A DNA stretch of 46,648 nucleotides from a virus. Location of the stretch: IMG/VR virus record IMGVR_UViG_3300035701_006853, positions 1 to 46,648 of that record; one strand, 5' to 3'. Shown piece after piece: positions 9,283 to 19,100 of this stretch. Made by a program: the position numbers and the translations under genes. Every line of letters begins with the position of its first letter. Within the stretch, counting starts at the first letter, position 1. Below the pieces are notes generated by a model, which saw only the letters and a program-made list of their open reading frames with translations, had not been told where the DNA came from and did no database searches.

Positions 9283-11231
9283 TGACCGCAAATTTAGAGC
9301 CCAGTCTGTCCTTGAGTGACTCCCGGAGCCAAAGGTACCCGAATCAGTTCTTTGACCTTGCGCAGCAGTACATGCCGCCTACGATCAAAGAGCTTTTCAG
9401 GTGGTGCACATTTTATTTTTATAACTCCCCCCTAATCGGCTCGGCGATGAAAAAGGTCAGCCGCTATCCGATTACGGACCTTATCTTCGAAGACGGGCTC
9501 GAGGCTAATCGCAGCGTGTGGAATACCATCTTGCTGACAGACCTCAAGATGAAAGACAGGATGATGGAGGTGAACCTGGACTACCATGTCTACGGCAACG
9601 CCTTTGTCTCACTGCATTTTCCTTTCATCCGGTTTCTCATTTGCCAGTCTTGCAAATTCCGCGCGCCTATCAAAAATTGGGATTGGCAGTTTCGGGGCAG
9701 CGACTATAACTTCGCTGGAACCTGCAGCCAGTGCGGTAGCAACGGCGCGGTTGAGGTCAAGGATGTGCCCTATAAGAACAGGAAAGAGCTGCGGATAATT
9801 CGCTGGAATCCTGAGAACATCCACATAAAATTCAACGAGTACACCGGCCGCTACATCTACATGTACTCGGTCCCTGGCAAGCTCCGAAATATGATCCAGC
9901 GCGGTGACAAAGACATCCTTGAGGATCTGCCGATCATTGTCCTTGAGGCCCTCAAAAAACGCCGGATGATTCGCTTCAGCTCTGACAGCCTCAAGCATCT
10001 GAAGCAGCCGACCCTCGCAGAGCAGGATCAAGGCTGGGGCAAGCCTGCGATCCTCCACGTTCTCAAAGACATGTTCTACCTCTACACCCTTCGTCGGGCG
10101 CAGGAGGCTATTGCGCTCGAGCACATTGTCCCCTTCGATCTGATCTACCCGCTGCCCAATGCGCAGCAGGATCCTTACATCCATACTGACCTGTCGAGTT
10201 GGCGAATTCAGATCGAAACGGTAATCAATAAGCACCGACGCGATCCGAACTTCAAGGCTGTAATACCTATCCCCATTGGGTTTGGTAGGCTTGGTGGTGA
10301 TGGCAAGGCTCTGCTGCTCGCGCCTGAGATTAACTACCTCACGCAGACCATAGTAGGCGGACTTGGCTTACCTCAAGAGTTCCTTTTTGGCGGGCTTAAT
10401 TGGACGGGGTCTAGCGTCTCTCTGCGAACTCTCGAGAACGACTTTATCCAAAACCGCAGTCAGATGCTGGATTTGACGATTTGGATCAAAGACAAGATCC
10501 GCATTTGGCTCACGCTCCCCGACATCAAAACCATCCGCATGTCTGATTTTAGGATGGCGGACGACATTCAGAAAAACCAACAGCTCATTGGGCTTAATGC
10601 GCAGCGCAAGGTTTCCGATCAAACCCTTCTTACAGAGCTTGGCTATGACTACGACCAGGAAGTCAAGAAGATGATCGAAGAGCAGCACGTTCAAAACTAC
10701 CTGACCGACCTGCAGACCAAAAGCAGCGCGCGGAGTCAGGGCGAGGCTATGCTTATCCAGTCCAACTACCAGCGGACTCTGCAGGAAAACGTGGAGAAGG
10801 CTCAACTGGCTACGCAGGAGCGGGCTTCGCGGTTGGGCATCACGATGCCAGGGCAGCCGGGGATGGACCCTAATGCGGCGGCAGCCCAAGGCGATCCCGG
10901 CATGGATCCTTCGGGCGGCGGGCAGCAGCCGGAGAAGCCTATGGACGAGCTGGTTATGGCGAAAGTCGATAGCTGGGCAAGTCAGTTGGCAAAGATGGAT
11001 CCAGGGCAAGCGGCTATGACCCTCTCCGAGATAAAAACTAAGATGCCGGAGATCGGCATTCAGATTGAGCAGCGGATGAGCGAGATGCAAGCCGGATCCA
11101 CAGGCGGGCAGGCACCGGCAGCTCAGGTTCCTCAGACCCAGGTTGCAGCGCCTTCCGGAGAGCCGCCAGCTGGCATTAATATGAATCCTTTGCCTGAGCG
11201 GTCGGCCCCAAGAAGGCAGGGAGCTGTTTAA
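9282..11231 (+). CDS. Portal protein with an inserted four-cysteine zinc ribbon
   Basis: 649 aa. The overall pattern is that of phage portal proteins, the dodecameric ring through which DNA enters and leaves the head. There is an N-terminal clip/wing region, a long central part containing GGLGLPQEFLFGGLNW and the helical run up to ENDFIQNRSQMLD (the family's stem and crown region), and a C-terminal Gln/Ala/Pro-rich low-complexity tail (about 550-649). Cys121-x2-Cys124 and Cys148-x2-Cys151 form a probable zinc ribbon inserted near residue 120, which is unusual for portals. The start overlaps the previous stop (TGATG) and the stop overlaps the next start (TAATG). The call rests on overall resemblance and position; I could not run a profile search. 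Confidence 0.75.
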   Translation: MTANLEPSLSLSDSRSQRYPNQFFDLAQQYMPPTIKELFRWCTFYFYNSPLIGSAMKKVSRYPITDLIFEDGLEANRSVWNTILLTDLKMKDRMMEVNLDYHVYGNAFVSLHFPFIRFLICQSCKFRAPIKNWDWQFRGSDYNFAGTCSQCGSNGAVEVKDVPYKNRKELRIIRWNPENIHIKFNEYTGRYIYMYSVPGKLRNMIQRGDKDILEDLPIIVLEALKKRRMIRFSSDSLKHLKQPTLAEQDQGWGKPAILHVLKDMFYLYTLRRAQEAIALEHIVPFDLIYPLPNAQQDPYIHTDLSSWRIQIETVINKHRRDPNFKAVIPIPIGFGRLGGDGKALLLAPEINYLTQTIVGGLGLPQEFLFGGLNWTGSSVSLRTLENDFIQNRSQMLDLTIWIKDKIRIWLTLPDIKTIRMSDFRMADDIQKNQQLIGLNAQRKVSDQTLLTELGYDYDQEVKKMIEEQHVQNYLTDLQTKSSARSQGEAMLIQSNYQRTLQENVEKAQLATQERASRLGITMPGQPGMDPNAAAAQGDPGMDPSGGGQQPEKPMDELVMAKVDSWASQLAKMDPGQAAMTLSEIKTKMPEIGIQIEQRMSEMQAGSTGGQAPAAQVPQTQVAAPSGEPPAGINMNPLPERSAPRRQGAV

Positions 11232-11446
11232 TGTTCACGACGCGGAACAAGACGGCCCAATTCGATATGAACACCGATAAGGATCTCGCCGCGTATGATG
11301 CGATTCTAAATAACCCTCTGGCGTTTATAGTCCGCGAGATCAAGGAAAAACTTGTGGATAAGCATTTTGACGAAGAGGGTAACTTTACTGGACAAACTGA
11401 ACGCCTTGTATTGGTGGTGACATGGCAAACGAAAGTGCTATCGTAA
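11231..11446 (+). CDS. Small acidic/helical protein after the portal gene
   Basis: 71 aa, with its start overlapping the portal stop (TAATG). The sequence is soluble and charged: helix around DLAAYDAILNNPLAFIVREIKEKLVDKHF, then a short C-terminal strand. It overlaps the next gene by 25 bases in another frame. No family is recognised. By position it may be a small head or portal-associated protein. Confidence 0.6.
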   Translation: MFTTRNKTAQFDMNTDKDLAAYDAILNNPLAFIVREIKEKLVDKHFDEEGNFTGQTERLVLVVTWQTKVLS

Positions 11447-11844
11447 GAGGTTTTCTAGCAAAGCACGCTAGTGTTGCAAGTGGCGTGATGGCCGCAAGAC
11501 GCGCGGGAATAAAAACTATGGGTAGCGGCCCGGGTACGGCTATCAGGCGAGCGCTTACTACGCGAGCCGAGAACACCGCGGGTACTGCTGCCGCCGCTGC
11601 CAATGCTGCAAGCACGGCTGCTGGTGCGCCTGCCCGTGCTGCATCGGAGGCCGGCAAGGGCCTTATGATGCCTTTGCACTGGTACAAGAAAACCCAACAG
11701 AGTCCGCTGTTCCAACTAAAGCGGACGGCTGCTATTGGCGCTGGGGCGCTTGGTGCGGGGGCCTACGGTCTCAGCAAGATCACCGAGGCGCCAGAAGCCA
11801 AGCGCATTGACGCCGGTGCCGCACCTGTGGGCGGGTACTACTGA
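11422..11844 (+). CDS. Ala/Gly-rich protein with weak N-terminal GF-x-x-K motif
   Basis: 140 aa. The N-terminus reads MANESAIVRGFLAKHA, a degenerate relative of the FWxGFxKxA motif seen in proteins around the polymerase. The middle is a long Ala-rich helix (about 45-75), and a Gly/Ala hydrophobic stretch (AAIGAGALGAGAYGL, about 105-120) could enter a membrane. No catalytic motif is present. It overlaps the preceding gene by 25 bases and is followed by a strong SD for the next gene. It may be an internal head or membrane-active protein; function is unknown. Confidence 0.6.
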   Translation: MANESAIVRGFLAKHASVASGVMAARRAGIKTMGSGPGTAIRRALTTRAENTAGTAAAAANAASTAAGAPARAASEAGKGLMMPLHWYKKTQQSPLFQLKRTAAIGAGALGAGAYGLSKITEAPEAKRIDAGAAPVGGYY

Positions 11845-11854
11845 GGAGGTCTTC

Positions 11855-12475
11855 ATGCTGAGGTTTTTTGAGCAGCTGCAGCAGAAGCTCGAACTGGCTT
11901 TGCCGCTCAGCATAGCGATTTTCGCTGCCGCGCTGGGGATTAATGATCTGTTGTCTGGCAACTATGGGGCCGACGAAATCAAGCTAAGCAACCTGCGCAA
12001 CAACAGCCTGCAATGGTACCAGAGCAAGGGCATCAAGGGGACTATTGTCGAGGGGCAGGCGGATCTTGTTAAAGTCCTAATCAAATCGGGCAGCACCGCT
12101 CCTGACAAACGCGGCCATATGGCAGAACTTTTGCGCCAACTGCAGAGCAAGGTCAACCGTTACGACAGCGAGAAGCGTGAAATTCTGATGGGCTCACGGC
12201 AAATTCCTGCGGAGCAGTGGACTCAGGAAGTGGACGGAAAACTGGGGCAGCTGGTCGGCGCAAAGGAATACGAGCAACAAATAGACCAGCTCGCGGGTGC
12301 TGGTGATTGCTTTGACCTTGCCTCCATGCTCTTTCAGCTTTGTCTGGTGACAGGCGCAGTGGGCATTGTGGTGCCACAGGCTTCTATGAAATGGGCCTTC
12401 TTCCAGGCCACCGTTTGCATTGGGTTAGTGGGCATAATCCTTGGCGGCCAAGGTCTCTACCGTGCCCTCGGATAG
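11855..12475 (+). CDS. DUF4337-like membrane protein
   Basis: 206 aa. The ATG at 11855 is preferred because of GAGGAGG 6-12 bases upstream; an earlier in-frame start would lie inside the previous gene. There is one N-terminal hydrophobic segment (about 14-33). Then comes the signature SLQWYQSKGIKGTIVEGQ, which matches the W-x-Y-Q-x-K-x-I-K core of DUF4337 proteins. A soluble helical middle follows, and two C-terminal membrane segments (about 150-172 and 178-200). DUF4337 proteins are small membrane proteins without a defined reaction. It is the last gene of the operon before a terminator, a place where phages often keep membrane or lysis genes, but nothing here proves that role. Confidence 0.65.
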   Translation: MLRFFEQLQQKLELALPLSIAIFAAALGINDLLSGNYGADEIKLSNLRNNSLQWYQSKGIKGTIVEGQADLVKVLIKSGSTAPDKRGHMAELLRQLQSKVNRYDSEKREILMGSRQIPAEQWTQEVDGKLGQLVGAKEYEQQIDQLAGAGDCFDLASMLFQLCLVTGAVGIVVPQASMKWAFFQATVCIGLVGIILGGQGLYRALG

Positions 12476-12477
12476 CT

Positions 12478-12507
12478 AAAAAAACCCGAGCACCTGGGCT
12501 CGGGTCA
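12478..12507 (-). terminator. Rho-independent terminator between convergent genes
   Basis: ACCCGAGC and GCTCGGGT form a perfect 8-bp stem around a 6-base loop (12484-12505). On the plus strand seven A residues precede it, so on the minus strand it is a classic stem followed by a U run, ending the transcript of the 12542-13021 gene. It may also stop plus-strand transcription after 12475, though there it lacks a T run. Confidence 0.8.
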
Positions 12508-12541
12508 AAACTCGCGGTCTGACCGCTAGTTTACCACAGTA

Positions 12542-13021
12542 TTACCTCCAACTGCCTGGCGTGTTTGGGCGATTAGGAGAGGACGGTGTGGGCTGTGTGA
12601 ACTCATTACCTCGGTACGTGGGGGCTGCAGCAAAACCGTTGTTGAACCCGGCGCTTGGTCCACCATGGGCTACATGGGGATAAGCACTGGCTTGTGGCGC
12701 AGACGGTTGTGTCTGCCTTTTAAACTTAGGGTCCCCAGTTTCTGCGCTGGTTTGCAAAAACCGCCCACCGAAAGAGTACATGATCGCGCTAACAGCGTCA
12801 CGTAGCGCGTTCTTGATCAAACTAACCCAGAACTGAGGAGACAGGAGCTGACCGACAACTTCCTTGGTGAAGCCCGCAATCGCTCTCCAGATGCGAACTG
12901 GTAGGGATGGCTTTACTACAGCCAGTGGCTGTCGGTCGTTATCCTCATCATCAGAAAAAGAGAACGGGTTTTCTAGTTGCCTCTTATCGCTAGCTTCGCT
13001 TGTAGAGTGGAATTCTGACAT
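12542..13021 (-). CDS. Unknown protein, disordered flanks with an amphipathic core
   Basis: 159 aa from the ATG at 13021, which has a strong AGGAAGG 5-11 bases upstream. A GTG at 13090 in the same frame would add 23 basic residues but has a poor ribosome site. Residues 1-35 are polar and acidic. About 40-90 is an amphipathic to hydrophobic helical region (RIWRAIAGFTKEVVGQLL, then SPQFWVSLIKNALRDAV). The C-terminal 65 residues are Pro/Ser/Asn-rich and probably disordered. It is the only minus-strand gene between the structural and polymerase blocks, divergent from the polymerase gene. I recognise no family. Confidence 0.6.
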   Translation of the reverse strand: MSEFHSTSEASDKRQLENPFSFSDDEDNDRQPLAVVKPSLPVRIWRAIAGFTKEVVGQLLSPQFWVSLIKNALRDAVSAIMYSFGGRFLQTSAETGDPKFKRQTQPSAPQASAYPHVAHGGPSAGFNNGFAAAPTYRGNEFTQPTPSSPNRPNTPGSWR

Positions 13022-13171
13022 TGGTGCCTTCCTGGAACGGGTCCGCTTGGTTGTGCTAGAATACTTGGTAAAGACTGGGTGATTTGTCACAAGTTATCTT
13101 CTACATTAGTGCGATGACACCCCCTTTCTCTTGAATGTAAACGCCATACTAAAAGGCTTATACCACTACAT
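13022..13171. promoter_or_regulatory. Divergent intergenic region upstream of the RNA polymerase gene
   Basis: 150 bases separate the divergent starts of the minus gene (13021) and the polymerase gene (13172). Promoters for both must lie here or further away. I see TTGAAT at 13131 and AT-rich stretches but no well-spaced -35/-10 pair. The polymerase start has only a distant AAGG (about 13154) as a ribosome site, so its translation signal is weak. Confidence 0.35.
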
Positions 13172-16100
13172 ATGAGAAATTTTGACGCCACCCAGCAATC
13201 GCAATCAGTGAAAACATCGGCAGTGGACGCCGTGAAAAGCATCTTTCCCGTGGTCGGCAAGATCCGAACGATGCAGCTCGATAATGTGTGGGTAGAGGAA
13301 AAGGCTGATCTGAATGACTACGCCGCCCAGGCAAAGACCAAAACGCAGGAAGGCACTTGGGGCGTCCCTGTGTATGCAAGCCTCTCGCTTATTGAAAACC
13401 AGAGCGGAAAGGTGGTCGACAAAGCCCCGAAAATCAGGCTGTTCCTTTTGCCTATGGTCACGGATCGCTCCAGCTACATCGTGGCTGGCAACGAATACCA
13501 AGTTAATAACCAACTGAGACTGAAGACCGGGGTTTACACGGTCAGGAAGCAAAACGGTGAGCTCAAAACTCAGGTTAACCTCGCGAGAGGGAAAAACTTT
13601 GACCTCGGTTTTAATGAGGCAAGTGGTATCTTCACCCTACAAAAGGTCGGCGGCGGCCAAACGAACATTCCTCTTTATCCTATTCTTACTCATCTCGGCA
13701 TATCTCCTTCTCTCATTGCACAAACCTGGGGGTCTAAACTGGAGGCCGTGAACCAGCGGGGCGATCCTAAGTCGGTAGCGCGCGCGGAGACGGCTTTTGG
13801 GGCGCAGAAGGCTGGGCTCTCTGAGTACTTCAAGAAGACCGAGATCTCCAGTGCGACAACCAAAATGGTGCTGGGAACGGGATACGATAAAGTGGACGGA
13901 CCTATGCTCCTGGCCTGCTCGAAAAACCTCCTGGAGGTGCAGCTCGGAAAGAAGGAGGCCGTCGACCGCGACTCCCTTGCTTTCAAGGAGCTGCACAGCA
14001 TTGAAGACTTTATCAAAGAGCGGCTTGAGAAGAATAAGAAGGACCTGGCCTATAAGATTCAGCGGCAGATTGATTCCTTGCGCCGAACCAAGGTGACCCA
14101 AATCGTCAACCCTGGCCTCTTCAGCGGAGTCGTGCAGAGTTTCTTTACGCAGGATGATAAATCGTCCACCCCCGAGCAGACCAATCCCTTGGAAATGCTC
14201 TCCGGTGCATACAGGGCTAGCTTCATGGGTTCAGGCGGGATCACCTCGCAACACGGAATCAAAGACGAGACGCGGCAGATCCATCCTTCGCACTACGGGT
14301 TCATTGACCCAGTGCATACGCCAGAAAGTCAAAAAATCGGCGTAAACCTGCATTTACCAATGGGTGTGGTGAAAGACGGCAAGGACCTAAGAGTCCAATT
14401 GGATAACGCCAAGTCTGGTAAAAGAGAGCTTTTAACCCCTGTCGAAAGCTGGGAGAAGTACGTGGCCTTTCCTGGGCAGACAGGCGATTCGCTAAAGGTT
14501 ATGCACCAAGGCGCAATCCAAACTGTGCCCCGCTCAAAGGTGGACTTTTACACGCCGAGCGCCACCATGCTGTTCTCACCGTCGACCAACCTTGTCCCGT
14601 TTCTGCCGGCGAATCAAGGCAATCGGGCTATGATGGCTTCCAAAATGCTCGAGCAAGCGATCGGTCTCAAGCATCGTGAGGCCCCGCTTGTTCAGGTGGG
14701 CGTCGCCCCCGATGTTTCCATGGAGCAGCTGGTAGGGCATAATATTGCGGCACATGCGCCGGATGCGGGGACCGTTAAAAAAGTGACTGCAGACGGTATC
14801 CTGCTTGCGACAGCCAAGGGCGACGTCAAGGTCAACCTCTACAACAACTTCACGCTGAACAGGAAGTCGTTTCTTAACCATACCGCACTCGTCAAAGAGG
14901 GCGACACGGTAGCCAAAGACCAGCTTCTAGCTGAGAGCAACTTCACCAAAGACGGCACTCTTGCGTTGGGCATAAACCTCCGCACAGCCTACATCCCTTA
15001 TAAGGGCTACAACTTTGAGGACGGTATCGTCATCTCACAGTCCGCCTCTGAAAAGCTGACAAGCGAGCACATCTATAAGAAAACCTACGAGATTTCCAAG
15101 AACTCCATAATGAAGCTGCCTTCGTTCCGCGCGTTCTACCCCAACGCAATCACTGCCGCAAATGCGGCCAAGCTCGATTCGGATGGGGTTATAAAGAAGG
15201 GTCAGCGTGTTAAAACAGGTGAGGTGATCATCGCCGCTCTGCAAAAGAGAAACCCAGACGCACGCATCGCGGTCATCAGCAAGACACTTGCAGAAAGGCC
15301 AAAAGATGCCAGTATCTACTGGACTGCTGAGGACGAAGGGACTGTCACAGAAGTCCAAAGAGGGACTGGCTCGGTCTCCGTTTTCATAAAAACTGAAGAA
15401 GCTGCGAGAATTGGCGATAAGCTCTCTGGCCGGATGGGCAACAAGGGGATCATTACTAAGATCCTTCCGGATGCCCAGACGCCCCGCGATGGAAGCGGAA
15501 AGCCGGTCGATATCCTACTCAACCCTCATGGTGTTATCGGCCGGATCAATATCGGGCAAATCTATGAGTCAGCCGCCGGAAAAGCCGCACTTAAAAACGG
15601 TGCCCCCTACAAAGTCGAGAACTTCACAGGGCAAAATTACCTTGGGACAACTCGAAAGTTTCTCAAGCAGTCAGGCATTAAGGATAAAGAAGAACTCTTC
15701 GACCCTGAAACAGGTAAGAGTCTCGGCGATGTCCACGTTGGAAACCCATATATACTTAAGCTCTTTAAACAATCCGCAGGTAACTTTTCAGCTCGGCAAG
15801 GGGGACCTGGAGCTACTTACGACGCAAATATGCAGCCCGTTAAAGCTGGAGGAGAAGAAGGCTCAAAAAGCCTAGATCTTCTGACGATGTACTCCATGCT
15901 CTCGCACGGGGCAAGGGCTAACCTGCAAGAGATGTCGACGCTTAAAAGTAATAAGAACGATGAGTATTGGACGGCTCTACGTGGGGGCCAGCAGCTGCCG
16001 CCGCCTAAAGCGCCCTTCATCTACGATAAGTTTATCGCCTACTTAAAAGGCGCTGGTATAGACGTTACCAAAGACGGCACCAAGTCCACACTTGGGCCGC

Positions 16101-19100
16101 TTACCGACAGTCACGCACTTGAGATGTCTTCGGGTGCGGTCATGAAGCCTCACTTTTATCATGCAAAAGATTTTCAGCCGGTTAAGGGCGGGTTCTTTGA
16201 TACCCGGACTTTTGGTGGTATCGCCGGTAAGAAGTGGGGGCATCTGGACCTGAAGGAGCCCGTAGTCAATCCAGTCTTTGAGGACGCTGCCCGAAACCTT
16301 CTTGGCCTTGCTGGTAAGTTTGACGAAGTCGTCGGCGGGAAGCTCTTTGTGCAAAAAGATGGCTCCCTTAGCAAAGGCAGTGCTGGCGGCCTGACTGCCG
16401 GTGCCGGCATTGAGCGCCTATTAAAGAACGTGGATGTCGATACGCAGCTGGAGAGCCTGACGAAAAAAGCCGCGGGCTTCACTGGCACAAAGCTGAATGA
16501 TGCCAACAAAAAACTTCGCTACCTTACTGCGCTCAAGACGCTGAACATGAAACCCCACGAAGCGTATATCCGCCGCAATGTGGCTGTGCTGCCGCCGATT
16601 TATCGGCCCATCTACCCGCTTCCAGATGGGAGCATGGCCAGCTCGGATGTGAACACCCTCTATCAAAAGCTGGGCGTCGTCAATTCGATGATGCAGCTGC
16701 CCGTCATGTCTCTTCTCCCGGAAGAGGAAAAGGCCAATATCCGGCAGGATCTCTACAACCATGTGAAAGGTGTAGCGGGCCTGATGGACGTGACCACAAA
16801 AGGCAAAGTTAAGGACGGCCTCATCGCGCAGATTAAGGGCGGCACGGGCGGTCAGCCCAAAGAGGGCCTTTTCATTAGTAAGCTCCTAAGCAAGCAGCAG
16901 GATTTTGTGGGGCGCGGCACTATTATTCCCGAGCCCTCCCTTGGCATCGACGAGATGGCGATGCCTGAGGAGATGGCCTGGAAACTCTTTGAGCCATTTG
17001 TCGTCCGTGAGCTTAAAAGCATGGGAAAAAATCCGCTGCAGGCAAAAGAGGAGATCAAAAAGAAATCAGCGCTTGCCAAGCGAGCTCTGCAAATAGTCAT
17101 GAGCACGCGGCACGTTCTTCTGAACAGGGCGCCGTCACTTCATAAGTTTTCGATCATGGCGTTTAAGCCGAAGATCACCGATGGCAAGGCGCTGAAGATC
17201 CCGCCACTGATAGTGAAGGGATTTAATGCAGATTTCAATGGGGATTCCATTGATATTACTACCATTATTAACGTCAGGTATAATAAAAATGAGTTGACTC
17301 AAGAGCCCCTTTGGGTTTATTACTCTCTCGTTGCCGGCAATCTTTTTGAAATGGTCACGGGTAAAACTATCGACGAGATGGTGGCTGAGGCCCGTGGTTT
17401 TACAGCGATCTACGAGATTGCTGGGGGGAGGTTGCAGACAATGTCAATGATAGATGGAAGCCCAGAATGGACCGATGTTCAGCGCCTTACTGTCCACACG
17501 TCTCACGGGCCTTGCTATGAGGTACTGACTCATACAGGAACCCGCGTGATCACGACCGAGCACCACAACTTCAGCTATATCAATGAGGCGTTCGATCTGT
17601 GCTGCGTAAAAACCGAGGTGATGCGGCCTGGGGTGCTGCTGCCGAAAGCATTGCCCAACATAGGCTCTAGCAACATCCAAACTCTAAAGATCTCGAACGT
17701 CACGCATCGACTTGACGAGGAGATGGCGTGGGTTCTTGGCTTTTACGCAGGAGACGGGTCCGCGTCGGACGCGACGGTTTCTTTCTGCGACACGGACCCA
17801 GTCGTCATGGAGCATATCTGCGGCATTCTGCGTCGCCGCTTTAATTTCGGAACAAAGCTCCAAGGTACAAAGCTCCATAAGGATTGCATTGCGAGGCTCT
17901 ATAGCAAAGAGCTTTGCAACTGGTTTACGGAAAACTGCGGTGCTGGGTTTGCCGGCGTAAAAATTCCGACGGAAATCTTCAACAGCCCACACGCAGTCAG
18001 GCTCGCCTACGTACGCGGAGTATTTCAGGCGGAAGGCAGCGTTGGCCCAGACGCGTACGGTAACTACCAAGCTCGGCTTGAGATGTGTAACTTCCCATAT
18101 GTCGAGTCCCTTCGCTACCTCATGTCTTCTGTTGGCCTTGACGCGTACCTCGCTGAATGCCTCCACGAAGGCCGGCAGACCGGCCACCTTCTGAGGCTGC
18201 GAAAGTCCTGTATGGCTACACTCCAGCCGGTCCTAAGCAAAAAACAGGAAAAGTTGGCTGAGGCGGTGCGGGTGAAAGATAGCCGCCGGCACCGGGACGA
18301 TTACGATATTGTGCCGTTCTCAAAAGCACTGCTCGACGAAGTCGTCGCCATAGGCCATAGGCACAAAAGCCTTTCAAAAACTGATAAAGCAGCAGTCGCC
18401 GAATGGAGGGCGAAAAACCCTGGCAGGAAAATCTCCGCCATGGATCATTTTAAAGGTAACCAAGAGTTTGTCTCGCGCCATATAGCTTTTGATGTCATCC
18501 ATACTTACGGAGCTCTGGCCTCACCCTACTTTTTGAAGTGGGCGGGTCTTGTCAAGGACGAGCGTCTTCGCTGGGAACAGGTGCTGAGCATCACGGAGGT
18601 TCCGAGGAAAGAGGTTATGTTTGACTTTACGGTCCCGCGTGGCGAGATGTTTCTCGTGCAGAATGGGCTTTTCACCCACAATACCATGACTGTGCACGTT
18701 CCTGTCAGCGAGGACGCAAACAAGGAGGCCGCTCGGCTTTTGCCTTCTAGAAACCTGTTTCAACCCGGCACAGGCTCGCTCATGATCCAACCTTCTCAGG
18801 AAGCGCAGATCGGGCTTTTCTACCTCTCGCAGACCCCAGCGGGCAGGCAGAGAATAAATGTTCTTCTGCCCGATAAGTATAAGATTTCGGCCATGCTGGA
18901 CAAGAAAGCTACGGGCACGCTGACGATGGCGCTTGCGAAAGAATTGCCCGCAAATCAATACGGCACTATCGTTGCGGCGCTTAAGGCTGAGGGTGAGAAG
19001 CACGCTTTTGAGCGGGGCTTTACTCTCGGCATGGATGATATCGCCCAATTTGGTGCGACACGGGACCGGATTGTGGATGCTGCGGATAAGGCTGCGAAGA

